Source of the DNA: Marinomonas lutimaris
GTDB taxonomy: Bacteria; Pseudomonadota; Gammaproteobacteria; Pseudomonadales; Marinomonadaceae
Length of the DNA stretch: 64,000 bases
Assembly: GCF_019426345.1 (NCBI RefSeq)
Contig: NZ_JAHLLW010000008.1
Coordinates: 1-64,000 of the forward strand
Direction: 5' to 3'
In this document: piece after piece, positions 18,738-28,818 of the stretch
How positions within the stretch are numbered: the first letter of the stretch is position 1
Layout: the number at the start of each line of letters is the position of its first letter
Notes under the pieces: generated by a model
Told to the model about the DNA's origin: nothing
The model's database searches: none
What the model saw: the letters and a program-made list of their open reading frames with translations, nothing else
Position numbers and translations under genes: made by a program

Positions 18738-19703
18738 TTATTGAACCAATTCGTTGTCGGTAAATTCACCTTCAAACAAAGCGGTAGACAAGTAACGCTC
18801 GCCCGAATCTGGTAATACGACAACGATTTTCTTGTCTTTAAATTCATCTAGTTTGCTTAAGCGTTCTGTGGCAACAACAGCAGCGCCGCAAGAAATACCG
18901 CACAGAATGCCTTCTTCACGCATTAGGCGTTTTGCCATGGCAATGGCGTCTTCGTTAGACACTTGTTCAACGCGATCGACAATAGAAAGGTCTAGGTTTT
19001 TCGGAATGAAACCCGCACCAATGCCTTGAATTTTATGTGGTGATGGCGTTGGCTCTTCGCCATTGATTGTTTGAGTGATAACTGGCGAGCTGGTTGGCTC
19101 AACCGCGACACTGATAATGGCTTTGCCTTGCGTGTTTTTAATGTAGCGACTCACACCTGTGATGGTGCCGCCAGTACCAACGCCTGCAACGAAAACATCG
19201 ATTTCACCATTGGTATCTTGCCAGATTTCAGGGCCAGTAGTTTTTTCGTGAATTTCTGGGTTAGCTGGGTTTTCGAATTGTTGAAGCAAAACGAAATTTT
19301 CGTCTTGGGCAATTTCTTCGGCTTTGGCAATGGCGCCTTTCATGCCCTTTGCAGGTTCAGTTAGAACGATGGTCGCCCCAAGGGCTTTCATGACTTGGCG
19401 ACGTTCCACACTCATGCTGGATGGCATAGTGATGGTAATCGGGTAACCACGAGACGCAGCAACGAAACACAAGGCGATACCTGTGTTACCGCTGGAAGCT
19501 TCAACAATGGATTTACCTTTACTCAGAATACCTTTCTTTTCTGCATCCCACACCATGTTGGCGCCGATGCGGCATTTTACTGAGAAAGCAGGATTACGAG
19601 ATTCAAGCTTTGCCCAAATATTTCCATTTCCTATGCGGTTTAAGCGTACAAGTGGCGTGTTGCCAATGGTAAGAGAGTTATCTTCAAATACTTGATGAGA
19701 CAT
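18738..19703 (-). CDS. cysK: Cysteine synthase A (O-acetylserine sulfhydrylase)
   Basis: 321 aa from the ATG at 19703 ([20 protein letters not shown]), which has AAAGGAAA just upstream; E. coli CysK is 323. The PLP lysine lies in FSVKCRIG (residue ~42) and the substrate loop is [12 protein letters not shown] (~70). [12 protein letters not shown] is the phosphate-binding loop. It makes cysteine from O-acetylserine and sulfide. Its 5' leader (19704-19900) contains no gene. Confidence 0.95.
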   Translation of the reverse strand: MSHQVFEDNSLTIGNTPLVRLNRIGNGNIWAKLESRNPAFSVKCRIGANMVWDAEKKGILSKGKSIVEASSGNTGIALCFVAASRGYPITITMPSSMSVERRQVMKALGATIVLTEPAKGMKGAIAKAEEIAQDENFVLLQQFENPANPEIHEKTTGPEIWQDTNGEIDVFVAGVGTGGTITGVSRYIKNTQGKAIISVAVEPTSSPVITQTINGEEPTPSPHKIQGIGAGFIPKNLDLSIVDRVEQVSNEDAIAMAKRLMREEGILCGISCGAAVVATERLSKLDEFKDKKIVVVLPDSGERYLSTALFEGEFTDNELVQ

Positions 19704-19967
19704 ACCATTTCCTTTTTGTTGTTGATCTTTAGTTAGTTGGTCTTTAAAGAGTAATGGCAACATCGTATTAGATGTGCCGCGAATGTTGTTCACTATAACC
19801 CTTAGGTTGGGATTGATGTTAGAATTTACAACTATATAGATAGAGGTTTTCGTACAGCAACTTAGCTTCACTTGAAGCACTGTGCCAAGGCTTCTAATAC
19901 AAACGGCGCGTTATTTATTGCCACTATTTTTCCAGCGCCAAGTAAAAAGGATACAAGTTTACCTATC

Positions 19968-22900
19968 ATGCCGACAAATGCCGTAATGACGCGCGATCGT
20001 CATCTAATTGATCAAAAACAAGCGCAACTTAGTAAACGTCAAAAGGATGGTTTGCCTTTTGATCGTATGCAATCTGAAGTGAATGCGCTTATCGAAAAGT
20101 CAGAGACTCTGTACCAAGCTCGTTTGTCACGTATGCCAAAGATTACCTACGATGAAAGCTTGCCGGTTGCAGCCCGTGCCGATGAAATCATCAAGGCGAT
20201 CCAAGAAAACCAAGTGGTGATTATTGCGGGTGAAACAGGCTCTGGTAAAACCACGCAATTGCCTAAAATGTGCTTGCAAGCAGGTCGCGGAATCGCGGGT
20301 CTGATTGGTCATACACAACCAAGACGAATTGCCGCGCGCAGCGTGGCAGAGCGTATTAGTGATGAGTTGCAAGTTAACCTTGGCGAACAAGTGGGTTTTC
20401 AGGTTCGTTTCAGTGACGAAAGCAACGAAGAAACCCTCATTAAGTTAATGACCGACGGTATTTTATTGGCCGAAATTCAGCAAGATAAGCGCCTGTATAA
20501 ATACGACACCATTATCATTGACGAAGCCCATGAGCGCAGTTTGAATATCGATTTCTTGCTTGGGTATTTAAAGCAAGTCTTGGCGGTTCGACCGGATCTA
20601 AAAGTCATTGTCACCTCGGCGACCATCGACGTTGAACGTTTTTCTGAGCATTTTGAAAACGCGCCTATCATCGAAGTATCAGGTCGAACTTATCCTGTTG
20701 AAGTGCGTTATCAGCCATTGCTCAGTAAGTCTGACTCAGAAGAGCTAGACGAAGACCAAAGTATGGAGCAAGGCGTTTTAGACGCAGTAGAACTGCTGAT
20801 CGCCGAAGAGCGACAATCCGGCTATCGCGGTGCGGGTGACATTCTAGTATTTTTGCCGGGTGAACGAGAAATTCGTGAAACCGCTGAGATTCTTCGTCGT
20901 GCCGAATTACGCAGCACGGAAGTCCTGCCCTTATATGCTCGATTGAGCGCTAGCGAGCAACAACGTATTTTTAAATCCCATTCTGGTCGTCGTATTGTGT
21001 TGTCGACCAACGTTGCTGAAACCTCGTTGACGGTACCGGGTATTCGTTACGTGATTGATCCGGGTTTGGCGCGAATTAGTCGCTACAGCGTGCGTTCCAA
21101 AGTCCAACAGTTGCCGATTGAAAAAATCAGCCAAGCCAGCGCCAACCAAAGGGCGGGGCGATGTGGTCGTGTAGCGGATGGTATTTGTATTCGCTTGTAT
21201 GACGAGGAAGATTTTAACAATCGTGCAGAGTTTACCGATCCAGAAATTTTCCGTACCAACTTGGCATCGGTTATTTTGCAGATGGCCAATTTAAAACTTG
21301 GTGCGGTTGAGAAATTTCCTTTCGTTGAAATGCCAGAAAAACGCATGATCAACGATGGCTACCGAGCGTTAACCGAGCTTGGTGCCTTGGACAAAGAGCG
21401 ACTGACGCCGATTGGACGTCAGCTTGCTAAGTTGCCAATCGATCCTAAATTAGGGCGAATTCTAATCGCAGCCGAGCAGCACAGTGTGCTCAAAGAAGTG
21501 GCGATTATTGTCAGTGCCTTGTCTATCCCTGATCCTCGTGAACGCCCTCAAGACAAAAAAGCTCAGTCCGACCAAGCTCATGCAGTCGATAAAGACGAAG
21601 ACTCAGATTTCGCTGTGTTCTTGAATTTGTGGGAACGTTTTGAAGAGCAACGCCAAGCCTTATCACAAAATCAATTGCGCCAATATTGCCGTAAGCAATT
21701 TTTGAATTTCATGCGCATGCGTGAATGGCGAGATATTCATCGACAAATCATGATTGCTTGTAAGCAGCTTGGCTTTAAAGAAGTCCAGCATGAAGAACGT
21801 CATTACGAAGCGATTCACCGTTCTTTGTTGGCCGGTATGTTTACGCAAGTTGCTAATAAAATGGAAGACAGCAAAGAAATGCTTGGCTGTCGCTCGCGTA
21901 AATTGGCGATATTCCCTGGGTCCATGTTATTCAAAAAACCGCCACAATGGATTATGGCGGCTGAGTTAATTGAGACCAGTAAATTGTATGCGCGAGTCAC
22001 GGCGCGAATTGATCCTGTTTGGATCGAAGAGTACGCGGCGCCGTTTGTGAAGCGTCAATACTTTGACCCACACTTTGAGCGTAACCAAGGTCGCATCATG
22101 GCCCATGAGCAAGTGTCGCTTTATGGTTTGGTGATTGTGGCGAAACGCAGTATTGATTATGGTCATGTGAATCCTGAAGAAGCACGCGAGATTTTTATTC
22201 GCTCTGGGCTAGTGGAAGGTGAACTTCGTACTAAACAGGCGTTTTATCGTAAGAACAAAGCGCTGATGGAATCGTTAGAGGCCCAAGAAGCTAAACTGCG
22301 CAAACGTGACATTCTGGTTGACGATGAAACGGTGTTTGCCTTCTACAATTCTCGATTACCTGATCATGTTCGCAATCTAAAAAGCTTAGAGCATTTCGTT
22401 AAAACTTCGCCTGATGCTTTGTTAATGACTCGTGAGGACTTGATTAATCAAGATGTCAGTGTCGACGATCTTGCCTTTCCTGATTCCTTTGGTTTGAACG
22501 GTGTCGCTTTACCGATTGATTATAAATTCGATCCGGGTCAAGCAGCCGATGGCGCGACCTTAAAAGTCCCAGTTGGTTTGTTACGTCAGCTGAGTTTAGA
22601 GGATTTAGGTTGGGCTGTGCCCGGCTTTATCAAAGAGCGCTGTGAAGCGTTATTGCGGGCTTTGCCTAAGGCTTTGCGTCGTCGCTTTGTGCCGATTCCG
22701 CAGTTTGTTGATCGTGTTTATCCCAACTTGTCGAAAGACAAAGGTGATTTGCTTGAACAGCTTAGTTTGCAGATTAAGCGCGAAACGCTGATTGATATTC
22801 CGCTTAATGAATGGAATGCCGATAAGCTAGATTCTCACTTAACGCTTAACTTAGAAGTAGTGGACGAGCGCGGTAAGGTGCTTGGTGTAGGTAAAAATCT

Positions 22901-23843
22901 TGCTCAGCTTCAAACTCAGTTTAGTGACCTAGTTGAAGAAAGTTTTGCAAAATTTGGTACCAAACAACATGAGCAAGAAGGTTTAACTTCTTGGCCTGAG
23001 CAGGGCATTCCTGAGCGTCAGGAGATTAAACAAGCTGGAATTAAGGTCACGGCGTTCCCCGCTTTGGTGGCACAAGGCGATCATGTGTCACTTAAAATGT
23101 TTGATGATCAGAACACCGCGTTGGAAACCCATCGAAAAGGGGTGGTCACTTTGCTTAAACTTACATTGAGCAAAGAAATGCGTTATCTGCAAAAGAACCT
23201 ACCGCATCTTAAAGAATCTATGCTAATTTTTTCGCCATTAGGTCAAAAAGAAACCTTATTGGATGATTTGCTTAATGCGGTTTTAGACAAGGTTTTCTTG
23301 GATGGGCGTGCTTTGCCCCGCACAAAAGCAGAATTTGAAAGTTGCCTAGTGAAAAATAAACCGCAATTGGTGAGCGTGGCGAACGATATGGCGGGACAGC
23401 TTTATCGTGTGTTGTCATCTTATCAAGGTGTGGCAAAGAGGATGAAAGGCAGTATTCCTCTGCCTTGGACACGAATTTACGGTGATATTAAAGTCCAACT
23501 AGAGCAGCTTATTTACCCCGGTTTCATTGGTAATACACCCTTGTTTTGGTTAGGGCAATTGCCGCGTTATTTTAAAGGTATTGAAGTGCGTTTGGAGCGC
23601 TTTCAAAATCATCTGAACAAAGAAAACCAATATGTGTCTGAATTAGAAAGCTTTTGGCAAACTTATTCCAGACAGAAAAAAGCCCATGACGAAAAAGCTT
23701 TATATGATCCAGAGTTGATCAAATATCGTTGGATGTTAGAGGAATATCGTATTTCTTTGTTTGCTCAGTCGGTTGGCACGTTAGAGCCCATTTCAGAGAA
23801 GCGCTTAGATAAGCAATGGCAAGAAGTTAAAAAATTGGTTTGA
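19968..23843 (+). CDS. hrpA: ATP-dependent RNA helicase HrpA
   Basis: About 1291 aa from the ATG at 19968 (E. coli HrpA 1300). The true start is uncertain: the frame is open to 19872 and none of the candidates has a good ribosome site. DEAH motifs: GETGSGKTTQLP, IIDEAHERSLN, TSATIDVERF and NQRAGRCGRVADG. The helicase-associated HA2/OB regions follow and then the long HrpA-specific C-terminal domain. In E. coli HrpA resolves stalled ribosomes and affects mRNA processing. Monocistronic. Confidence 0.93.
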   Translation: MPTNAVMTRDRHLIDQKQAQLSKRQKDGLPFDRMQSEVNALIEKSETLYQARLSRMPKITYDESLPVAARADEIIKAIQENQVVIIAGETGSGKTTQLPKMCLQAGRGIAGLIGHTQPRRIAARSVAERISDELQVNLGEQVGFQVRFSDESNEETLIKLMTDGILLAEIQQDKRLYKYDTIIIDEAHERSLNIDFLLGYLKQVLAVRPDLKVIVTSATIDVERFSEHFENAPIIEVSGRTYPVEVRYQPLLSKSDSEELDEDQSMEQGVLDAVELLIAEERQSGYRGAGDILVFLPGEREIRETAEILRRAELRSTEVLPLYARLSASEQQRIFKSHSGRRIVLSTNVAETSLTVPGIRYVIDPGLARISRYSVRSKVQQLPIEKISQASANQRAGRCGRVADGICIRLYDEEDFNNRAEFTDPEIFRTNLASVILQMANLKLGAVEKFPFVEMPEKRMINDGYRALTELGALDKERLTPIGRQLAKLPIDPKLGRILIAAEQHSVLKEVAIIVSALSIPDPRERPQDKKAQSDQAHAVDKDEDSDFAVFLNLWERFEEQRQALSQNQLRQYCRKQFLNFMRMREWRDIHRQIMIACKQLGFKEVQHEERHYEAIHRSLLAGMFTQVANKMEDSKEMLGCRSRKLAIFPGSMLFKKPPQWIMAAELIETSKLYARVTARIDPVWIEEYAAPFVKRQYFDPHFERNQGRIMAHEQVSLYGLVIVAKRSIDYGHVNPEEAREIFIRSGLVEGELRTKQAFYRKNKALMESLEAQEAKLRKRDILVDDETVFAFYNSRLPDHVRNLKSLEHFVKTSPDALLMTREDLINQDVSVDDLAFPDSFGLNGVALPIDYKFDPGQAADGATLKVPVGLLRQLSLEDLGWAVPGFIKERCEALLRALPKALRRRFVPIPQFVDRVYPNLSKDKGDLLEQLSLQIKRETLIDIPLNEWNADKLDSHLTLNLEVVDERGKVLGVGKNLAQLQTQFSDLVEESFAKFGTKQHEQEGLTSWPEQGIPERQEIKQAGIKVTAFPALVAQGDHVSLKMFDDQNTALETHRKGVVTLLKLTLSKEMRYLQKNLPHLKESMLIFSPLGQKETLLDDLLNAVLDKVFLDGRALPRTKAEFESCLVKNKPQLVSVANDMAGQLYRVLSSYQGVAKRMKGSIPLPWTRIYGDIKVQLEQLIYPGFIGNTPLFWLGQLPRYFKGIEVRLERFQNHLNKENQYVSELESFWQTYSRQKKAHDEKALYDPELIKYRWMLEEYRISLFAQSVGTLEPISEKRLDKQWQEVKKLV

Positions 23844-23908
23844 TTTTATAAATAAGGTTTTTTAGTCAGACTCTGTGCGTGAAGTCTTACAAGTTAAGGA
23901 TAGTGAAA

Positions 23909-24799
23909 ATGTTTAAAGCAATCGGCACTTTACTTTTTGGCTCTTTGTTGTTGCTTGTGCAATCCTGTGCACAGGTGCCAGTAGAAACCAAAGAAGATCC
24001 ATGGGAAGGTTTCAACCGCTCTATGTTTACTTTCAATGATGCAATTGATGGTGCTGTTTTAAAGCCTGTTGCTGAGGGATATAAGGCTATTACGCCTAAT
24101 CCCGTACAGAGAGGTGTGAGCAATTTTTTCTCTAACCTTGGAGAAATCGGCAATATAACCAACAATCTATTGCAAGGGAAATGGGATGCAACAGCGTCGT
24201 CAACATTCCGCTTTTTGATCAATAGTACCGCTGGCTGGTTGGGTCTTTTTGATGTGGCTAGCGAAATGGGGCTAAAAAAATACGATGAAGACTTTGGCCA
24301 AACGCTTGGGTATTGGGGCGTGTCATCTGGCCCTTATTTGGTATTGCCATTCTTTGGTCCTTCTACTGTGCGTGATGGTTCAGGTTTGGCCATTAAATAT
24401 ACGTACCTTGATGAAACAAGCATTCTCGACTTAAATGATGATGAGGAGCTTGGTTTATTAGCCTTAGACGTTGTTGAAACAAGAGCACGTTACCTCAATG
24501 CGGAAGGCATGATTGTTGGGGACAGGTACAGCTTTATCCGAGATGTGTATTTACAAAATAGAGCATATGAAGTTTACGATGGAAATCCACCAAAGAAACA
24601 AGCTATCAAAAATACTGATTCAGCAGACGATAGTTGGGGTGATGAAACTGAAAACGATAGCTGGGGTGATGATTCTGCGAGTGATAGCTGGGGGGATGAA
24701 GCTGAAGTCGATAGTTGGGGCGATGACTCTGCCGCAACGACGGATGGCAATATTTCGTCAGAGAGTGATGTCACCGCGGACAGTAGTTGGTCCGAATAA
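23909..24799 (+). CDS. mlaA: Outer-membrane lipid asymmetry lipoprotein MlaA (VacJ) with repeat tail
   Basis: 296 aa from the ATG at 23909, which has AAGGA 9 bases upstream. The signal peptide ends in the lipobox LVQSC. Family motifs: EDPWEGFNRSMFTFNDAID, FINNLLQG-like NITNNLLQGKWD, and FGQTLGYWGVSSGPYLVLPF. MlaA sits in the outer membrane and passes mislocalised phospholipids to the Mla pathway. The tail beyond residue ~235 is unusual: four near-identical 9-residue DSWGDxxxx units, then a Ser/Asp-rich end. No other mla gene is adjacent, which is common. Confidence 0.9.
   Translation: MFKAIGTLLFGSLLLLVQSCAQVPVETKEDPWEGFNRSMFTFNDAIDGAVLKPVAEGYKAITPNPVQRGVSNFFSNLGEIGNITNNLLQGKWDATASSTFRFLINSTAGWLGLFDVASEMGLKKYDEDFGQTLGYWGVSSGPYLVLPFFGPSTVRDGSGLAIKYTYLDETSILDLNDDEELGLLALDVVETRARYLNAEGMIVGDRYSFIRDVYLQNRAYEVYDGNPPKKQAIKNTDSADDSWGDETENDSWGDDSASDSWGDEAEVDSWGDDSAATTDGNISSESDVTADSSWSE
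24629..24736 (+). repeat. Four 27-bp tandem repeats in mlaA tail
   Basis: Each unit encodes D-S-W-G-D plus four variable, mostly acidic residues. DNA units begin GATAGYTGGGGNGATGA. They form an acidic, Trp-spaced tail after the conserved MlaA domain. Confidence 0.85.
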
Positions 24800-24813
24800 C
24801 AGAATCTATTTTA

Positions 24814-25839
24814 ATGAATAAGCGGCTGTCGACATCCCATTGGTTTAATGAAAGCCTTTTTAATGAAGCGCTAGTAAAAGGTTTTTTGCTCGTGATAGGC
24901 AGTTCTTGCCTTGTACTGATAGTGCTTAATGTAATGGCGGCAAAGTATCAAGTCGCATTGGCAGAAGCTATTCTGCTAATGCTGACCATTTGTGTATGGT
25001 TTTGCCCTATACAGTGGCGTCATTACAAGTGGTTTGTTTCGCTTTATGTAGCGTTTATCTTTGCCTGTATTTTAATCGGAATCAGCTTTTCTCCTCTGTA
25101 TTCTGGTCGACAGGTTTGGGTGCTTATTTTCCCTATGACCTCCTATCTTATGTTGGGTAAACGCACAGGTTTTTGGTTGAGCGCTGTTTGCCTTTGTTTG
25201 GTTAGTACTATTCTATTTCTGCGCTTTTATGATGATTTTAAAGACGGTCTAATTAGTATTGTCGTGAACTTGTTTCTAGCCTATGTCTTCTTATGGGGGC
25301 TAACTCACGGTGCCGAGCGAGTTCACAAGAAAATGTTATATGCTTTAAAGAAAATAGCATCTACCGACCCTCTTACAGGTCTTGCCAATCGCCGTAATGT
25401 TAGTCAAAACTCGCTATATCAGCTTCAACAAGTTACTGGGATGGGCGATGAATTAGCACTTGTTTTGATAGATCTAGATAATTTCAAAAAAATAAATGAT
25501 ATACATGGGCATGAAGTTGGTGACGCGGTGCTGGTGGACTTTGCTGAGCGATTAAGGGCGCATGTTGATGATAACGAGCAGCTATTTCGCTTAGGTGGAG
25601 AAGAGTTTTGTGTTTTTATGCCAGCTGCGCAAAGCAAGGACTGGTCAGTCGCATTTTGCCAGTATGTAGATGACTCTCTATTTTATTTTGATGAGCTGGA
25701 AATTCATTATACTGTGAGTATTGGCGTGTCTTGTAGTCAGAAAGGGCGTGGTGATTTTAAGCATTTATATAGAATTGCCGACCAGCGGTTATACAAAGCA
25801 AAAAGCCTTGGTCGGAATTGTGTTGTTTTAATGGATTAA
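24814..25839 (+). CDS. Membrane-bound diguanylate cyclase (GGDEF)
   Basis: 341 aa from the ATG at 24814. The first 180 residues hold about five membrane segments with no known sensor motif. The GGDEF domain follows: STDPLTGLANRRN (~190), IDLDNFKKINDIHGHEVGD (~225), and the active site RLGGEEFCVF (~268). GGEEF is a functional variant, so cyclic di-GMP synthesis is expected. The RxxD inhibitory site nine residues before it is missing. It begins 14 bases after mlaA and may be co-transcribed. Confidence 0.88.
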   Translation: MNKRLSTSHWFNESLFNEALVKGFLLVIGSSCLVLIVLNVMAAKYQVALAEAILLMLTICVWFCPIQWRHYKWFVSLYVAFIFACILIGISFSPLYSGRQVWVLIFPMTSYLMLGKRTGFWLSAVCLCLVSTILFLRFYDDFKDGLISIVVNLFLAYVFLWGLTHGAERVHKKMLYALKKIASTDPLTGLANRRNVSQNSLYQLQQVTGMGDELALVLIDLDNFKKINDIHGHEVGDAVLVDFAERLRAHVDDNEQLFRLGGEEFCVFMPAAQSKDWSVAFCQYVDDSLFYFDELEIHYTVSIGVSCSQKGRGDFKHLYRIADQRLYKAKSLGRNCVVLMD

Positions 25840-25909
25840 GAGTTTAGGTGTTTTTGATGAGTTCATTTAATGAATCATTAGACGCTAGTAATAGATTGAG
25901 CCCAAAATG

Positions 25910-25932
25910 AAGGAGCATTGTTAATGCTCCTT
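25910..25932. terminator. Stem-loop between convergent genes
   Basis: Perfect 10-bp stem AAGGAGCATT/AATGCTCCTT with a 3-base loop. It touches the stop of the leftward PQQ-dehydrogenase gene and lies 70 bases after the GGDEF stop. The T tracts are weak on both sides, so termination is probable rather than certain. Confidence 0.55.
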
Positions 25933-27055
25933 AGCTTGCTTTCTTGAGACCACTATCTATTGCAAGTGTAATCTTTAATACCTTTCCAGAGTCTGTACCA
26001 ATGTACAGCACACCAGCTGAATCCTGAGCAATTGAACGAAGACGTTCATCCAAATGTTCTAGGTAACGAGTTTCTGTTGTCTTGCCATTCTTATCAATTT
26101 TGATCTTGTTTAAATGTCTCAAAGCGAGCGCGGTAGATAGAAAATCACCGTTCCAGTTCGAAAACAACATACCTTTATAACGTATCAAACTGCTTGGTGC
26201 GATAGAAGGAATAAACACCTTAGCAGGGTTGTCTATGCCATCTTTTGTGTTCCCTTCACCGACGCTGATTGGTCCCCAGTATTCTTTGCCATAAGACACA
26301 ATTGGCCAGCCGTAATTCGCACCTGGGCGTATTAGATTTATTTCATCTCCGCCTCTTGGACCATGTTCATTTGACCATAGCGTATGGGTATCTGTGTCGT
26401 AAAAAAGGCCTTGAGGATTGCGATGTCCGTAACTCCATATCTCATTACGAATGTTGGCATGAGTCACAAAAGGGTTGTCCCTTGGTACACTTCCATCTAA
26501 ATTTAAACGAATAACGCTGCCCGCATGGTTTGTTAAATCCTGAGCATTCTCACGAACACCACGATCACCAACCGAGAAAAAGACATGCTGTTGGCCATCA
26601 AAGGCAATACGTCCACCATAGTGCTTAGTTTCGCTTGCCGCTGAGTCTGTGACCAATAAATCATGCCATTCAGTTAGTTTGTTGCCTGCTAATTTAGCTC
26701 TGGCTAACGTAGTTTTTGAGCCATCATCGGTTGGTTTTGAATAGGTGAAATATAACCAACCTTGTTCTTTAAACTGCGGGGATTTTGCCACGTCTAGCAG
26801 GCCGCCTTGGCCTCGGTTATCCACTTCTGGAAGTCCTGTAAGGGCCTGCTTTTTACCCGTAGTTAAATCGACTTTATATGCGGAACCTTTTTTGATTGTG
26901 ACAATAGCTTCTTGATCATTGATTATGGCAATACCCCAAGGTATGCCATCAAATTGAGTGATCTGATCAATGTTTAGTGAATCGTCAACGATAGCATCCG
27001 AGGCGCTAACATTTAGCGCCATCAGGCCTGCTAAAAATAGAATCCAAGTTTTCAT
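25931..27055 (-). CDS. PQQ-dependent sugar dehydrogenase (YliI/Asd-like)
   Basis: 374 aa. The signal peptide (WILFLAGLMALNVSASDA) sends it to the periplasm. The six-bladed soluble glucose-dehydrogenase fold is indicated by IPWGIAIIN, DNRGQGGLLDVAKSP, YGGRIAFDGQQHVFFSVGDR, HRNPQGLFYDTDT, NEHGPRGGDEINLI and YGWPIVSYGKEY. Proteins of this type oxidise aldose sugars using PQQ. No PQQ synthesis genes are in the window. It is monocistronic, with a 208-base leader region that shows no gene. Confidence 0.88.
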   Translation of the reverse strand: MKTWILFLAGLMALNVSASDAIVDDSLNIDQITQFDGIPWGIAIINDQEAIVTIKKGSAYKVDLTTGKKQALTGLPEVDNRGQGGLLDVAKSPQFKEQGWLYFTYSKPTDDGSKTTLARAKLAGNKLTEWHDLLVTDSAASETKHYGGRIAFDGQQHVFFSVGDRGVRENAQDLTNHAGSVIRLNLDGSVPRDNPFVTHANIRNEIWSYGHRNPQGLFYDTDTHTLWSNEHGPRGGDEINLIRPGANYGWPIVSYGKEYWGPISVGEGNTKDGIDNPAKVFIPSIAPSSLIRYKGMLFSNWNGDFLSTALALRHLNKIKIDKNGKTTETRYLEHLDERLRSIAQDSAGVLYIGTDSGKVLKITLAIDSGLKKAS

Positions 27056-27263
27056 AAAGGCGACCTCTTACCGCGAATTTCAGTGAAGTATATAGAAAAT
27101 AGTCGCAAGATGAGGGTTTTGGAAGGCATTTCCTTAACAATTGCCGATTGCTTGCCTAGTTGGATAAAGTATTCAGCGAAGCGTTAATTAAGGTCTTAAA
27201 GCATGTTTTTTGATGGGATCATGCAAATAGTAGCTACTTAAACTCGCTTTCTAAATTGAAAAT

Positions 27264-27794
27264 TTAAAGTGATGGCCCGAAGTAGCGTTCGTTTTCAGCA
27301 ACATGTCGAGTCACCACTGCATTAGCGGCAATAATGGCGTTATTGCCAATTTCAATACCGGGTAGGATTTTGGCACCGCCGCCAATCCAGACTTTATTGC
27401 CAATAGTAATAGGACGAGCAAAGCATTCGCCAGAGGCCCGTAAGTCAGCATCCCTAGGATGATCAACCGTATAAAAGTGAACGCCGGGACCGATTAATAC
27501 ATCGTCACCGATATGAATTTTAGCGCTGTCTAAAAAAATACATTGGAAATTAATGAATACTCGTTCACCAAGATGAATTTGCGAACCATAATCACATTGA
27601 AAGCCCGATTCAATCACCACACTACCAAATTCTGCAAACAAACGCGTAACATGACGAAGATTGCCCTTACTTGGGTGCGCATTGAATTTAGCACAGGCAA
27701 GACGAGCCGTTTCTCTGCGTAGTCGAAGATCTAGGTCGATAGCATTAAACGCTTCGCTATTAACCATTTTTTCAAATTCTGTTGTTTCGGTCAT
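27264..27794 (-). CDS. Sugar O-acetyltransferase (maltose/NodL type hexapeptide family)
   Basis: 176 aa. An N-terminal helical maltose-acetyltransferase region (FEKMVNSEAFNAIDLDLRLR) precedes a left-handed beta helix. IHIGDDVLIGPGVHFYTVDH carries the catalytic His, and KVWIGGGAKILPGIEIG, NNAIIAANAVVT complete the pattern. Acetyl-CoA donor; acceptor probably a sugar, not determinable. It lies downstream of tal on the same strand but is separated from it by a terminator. Confidence 0.85.
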   Translation of the reverse strand: MTETTEFEKMVNSEAFNAIDLDLRLRRETARLACAKFNAHPSKGNLRHVTRLFAEFGSVVIESGFQCDYGSQIHLGERVFINFQCIFLDSAKIHIGDDVLIGPGVHFYTVDHPRDADLRASGECFARPITIGNKVWIGGGAKILPGIEIGNNAIIAANAVVTRHVAENERYFGPSL

Positions 27795-27817
27795 CTTTCG
27801 TTCTTCTTGTGAAAAAT

Positions 27818-27844
27818 AAAAAACGCGACCTAGGCCGCGTTTTT
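27818..27844 (-). terminator. Rho-independent terminator of tal
   Basis: On the minus strand, AAAACGCGGCC pairs with GGTCGCGTTTT and is followed by a T6 run. It lies 19 bases after the tal stop and just before the acetyltransferase gene. Confidence 0.85.
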
Positions 27845-27862
27845 AACTTACTTGTTTCTATT

Positions 27863-28813
27863 TTATAGCATAGACGCTAGAGTAATTTCTAATTTACGTT
27901 GATCTGCAGCGAAGTTACGAATGCCTTCAGACAATTTCTCAGTCGCCATCGCATCTTCGTTCATAGCCCAACGGAATGCTGCTTCTGTGATAGAGGCTGG
28001 AGCAGGTTTCACGTCAGTGGTTGGAACCAATTTACGCTCAAGTTTGCCCTCGTCTTTTTTCAACTCTTCAAGCAGGTTAGGGCTGATAGTCAAACGGTCA
28101 CAACCAGCAAGTTGCTCGATTTCACCGATGTTACGGAAGCTCGCACCCATTACTACAGTTTGGTAGCCGTGCTGCTTGTAGTAGTTGTAGATTTCAGTCA
28201 CAGATACAACACCTGGATCAGTCTCAGCTGTGTACTCTTGGCCAGTCGATTTTTTGTACCAATCAAGGATACGACCAACGAATGGAGAAATCAGGTAAAC
28301 GCCAGCTTCAGCACAGGCTTGCGCTTGAGCAAAAGAGAAAAGCAAAGTCAGGTTACAGTTGATGCCTTCTTTTTCTAGCTCTTCTGCGGCTTTGATGCCT
28401 TCCCAAGTAGACGCTGCTTTAATCAGAACGCGGTCACGAGACACGCCAGCTTCTTCATAAAGCGCAATCAATTTGCGTGCTTTCGCTAGTGTCGCTTCTT
28501 TGTCAAAAGACAAACGTGCATCTACTTCTGTAGAAATACGGCCAGGAACGTATTTTAGAATTTCAGTACCAACAATAACCGCAAGTTTGTCACCTGCGTC
28601 TAGAACTTGTTGATCTTTATCGTTGCTTTGTGTTTTTGCCCAAGCAACCGCTTGATCTAGGAAAGGGGCATACTCTGGAATTTGTGCAGCTTTAAGCATC
28701 AAAGACGGATTTGTTGTCGCATCTTGTGGTAAAAAATCTTTGATTGCCGTGATATCACCGGTGTCGGCCACAATGGTCGTGAACTCTTTTAACTGAGATA
28801 ACTTATTGCTCAT
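27863..28813 (-). CDS. tal: Transaldolase
   Basis: 316 aa (E. coli TalB 317). [12 protein letters not shown] near residue 33, the Schiff-base Lys in [13 protein letters not shown] (~132), and [18 protein letters not shown] (~155) are diagnostic. It interconverts sedoheptulose-7-phosphate plus glyceraldehyde-3-phosphate with erythrose-4-phosphate plus fructose-6-phosphate in the pentose phosphate pathway. It starts 5 bases after the dusA stop, so the two are probably co-transcribed. Confidence 0.96.
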   Translation of the reverse strand: MSNKLSQLKEFTTIVADTGDITAIKDFLPQDATTNPSLMLKAAQIPEYAPFLDQAVAWAKTQSNDKDQQVLDAGDKLAVIVGTEILKYVPGRISTEVDARLSFDKEATLAKARKLIALYEEAGVSRDRVLIKAASTWEGIKAAEELEKEGINCNLTLLFSFAQAQACAEAGVYLISPFVGRILDWYKKSTGQEYTAETDPGVVSVTEIYNYYKQHGYQTVVMGASFRNIGEIEQLAGCDRLTISPNLLEELKKDEGKLERKLVPTTDVKPAPASITEAAFRWAMNEDAMATEKLSEGIRNFAADQRKLEITLASML

Positions 28814-28818
28814 TGCTC

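Noticed and set aside
25540..25620. RxxD inhibitory site in the GGDEF protein
   Set aside because: The residues at the expected place, nine before GGEEF, are D and E, not R and D.
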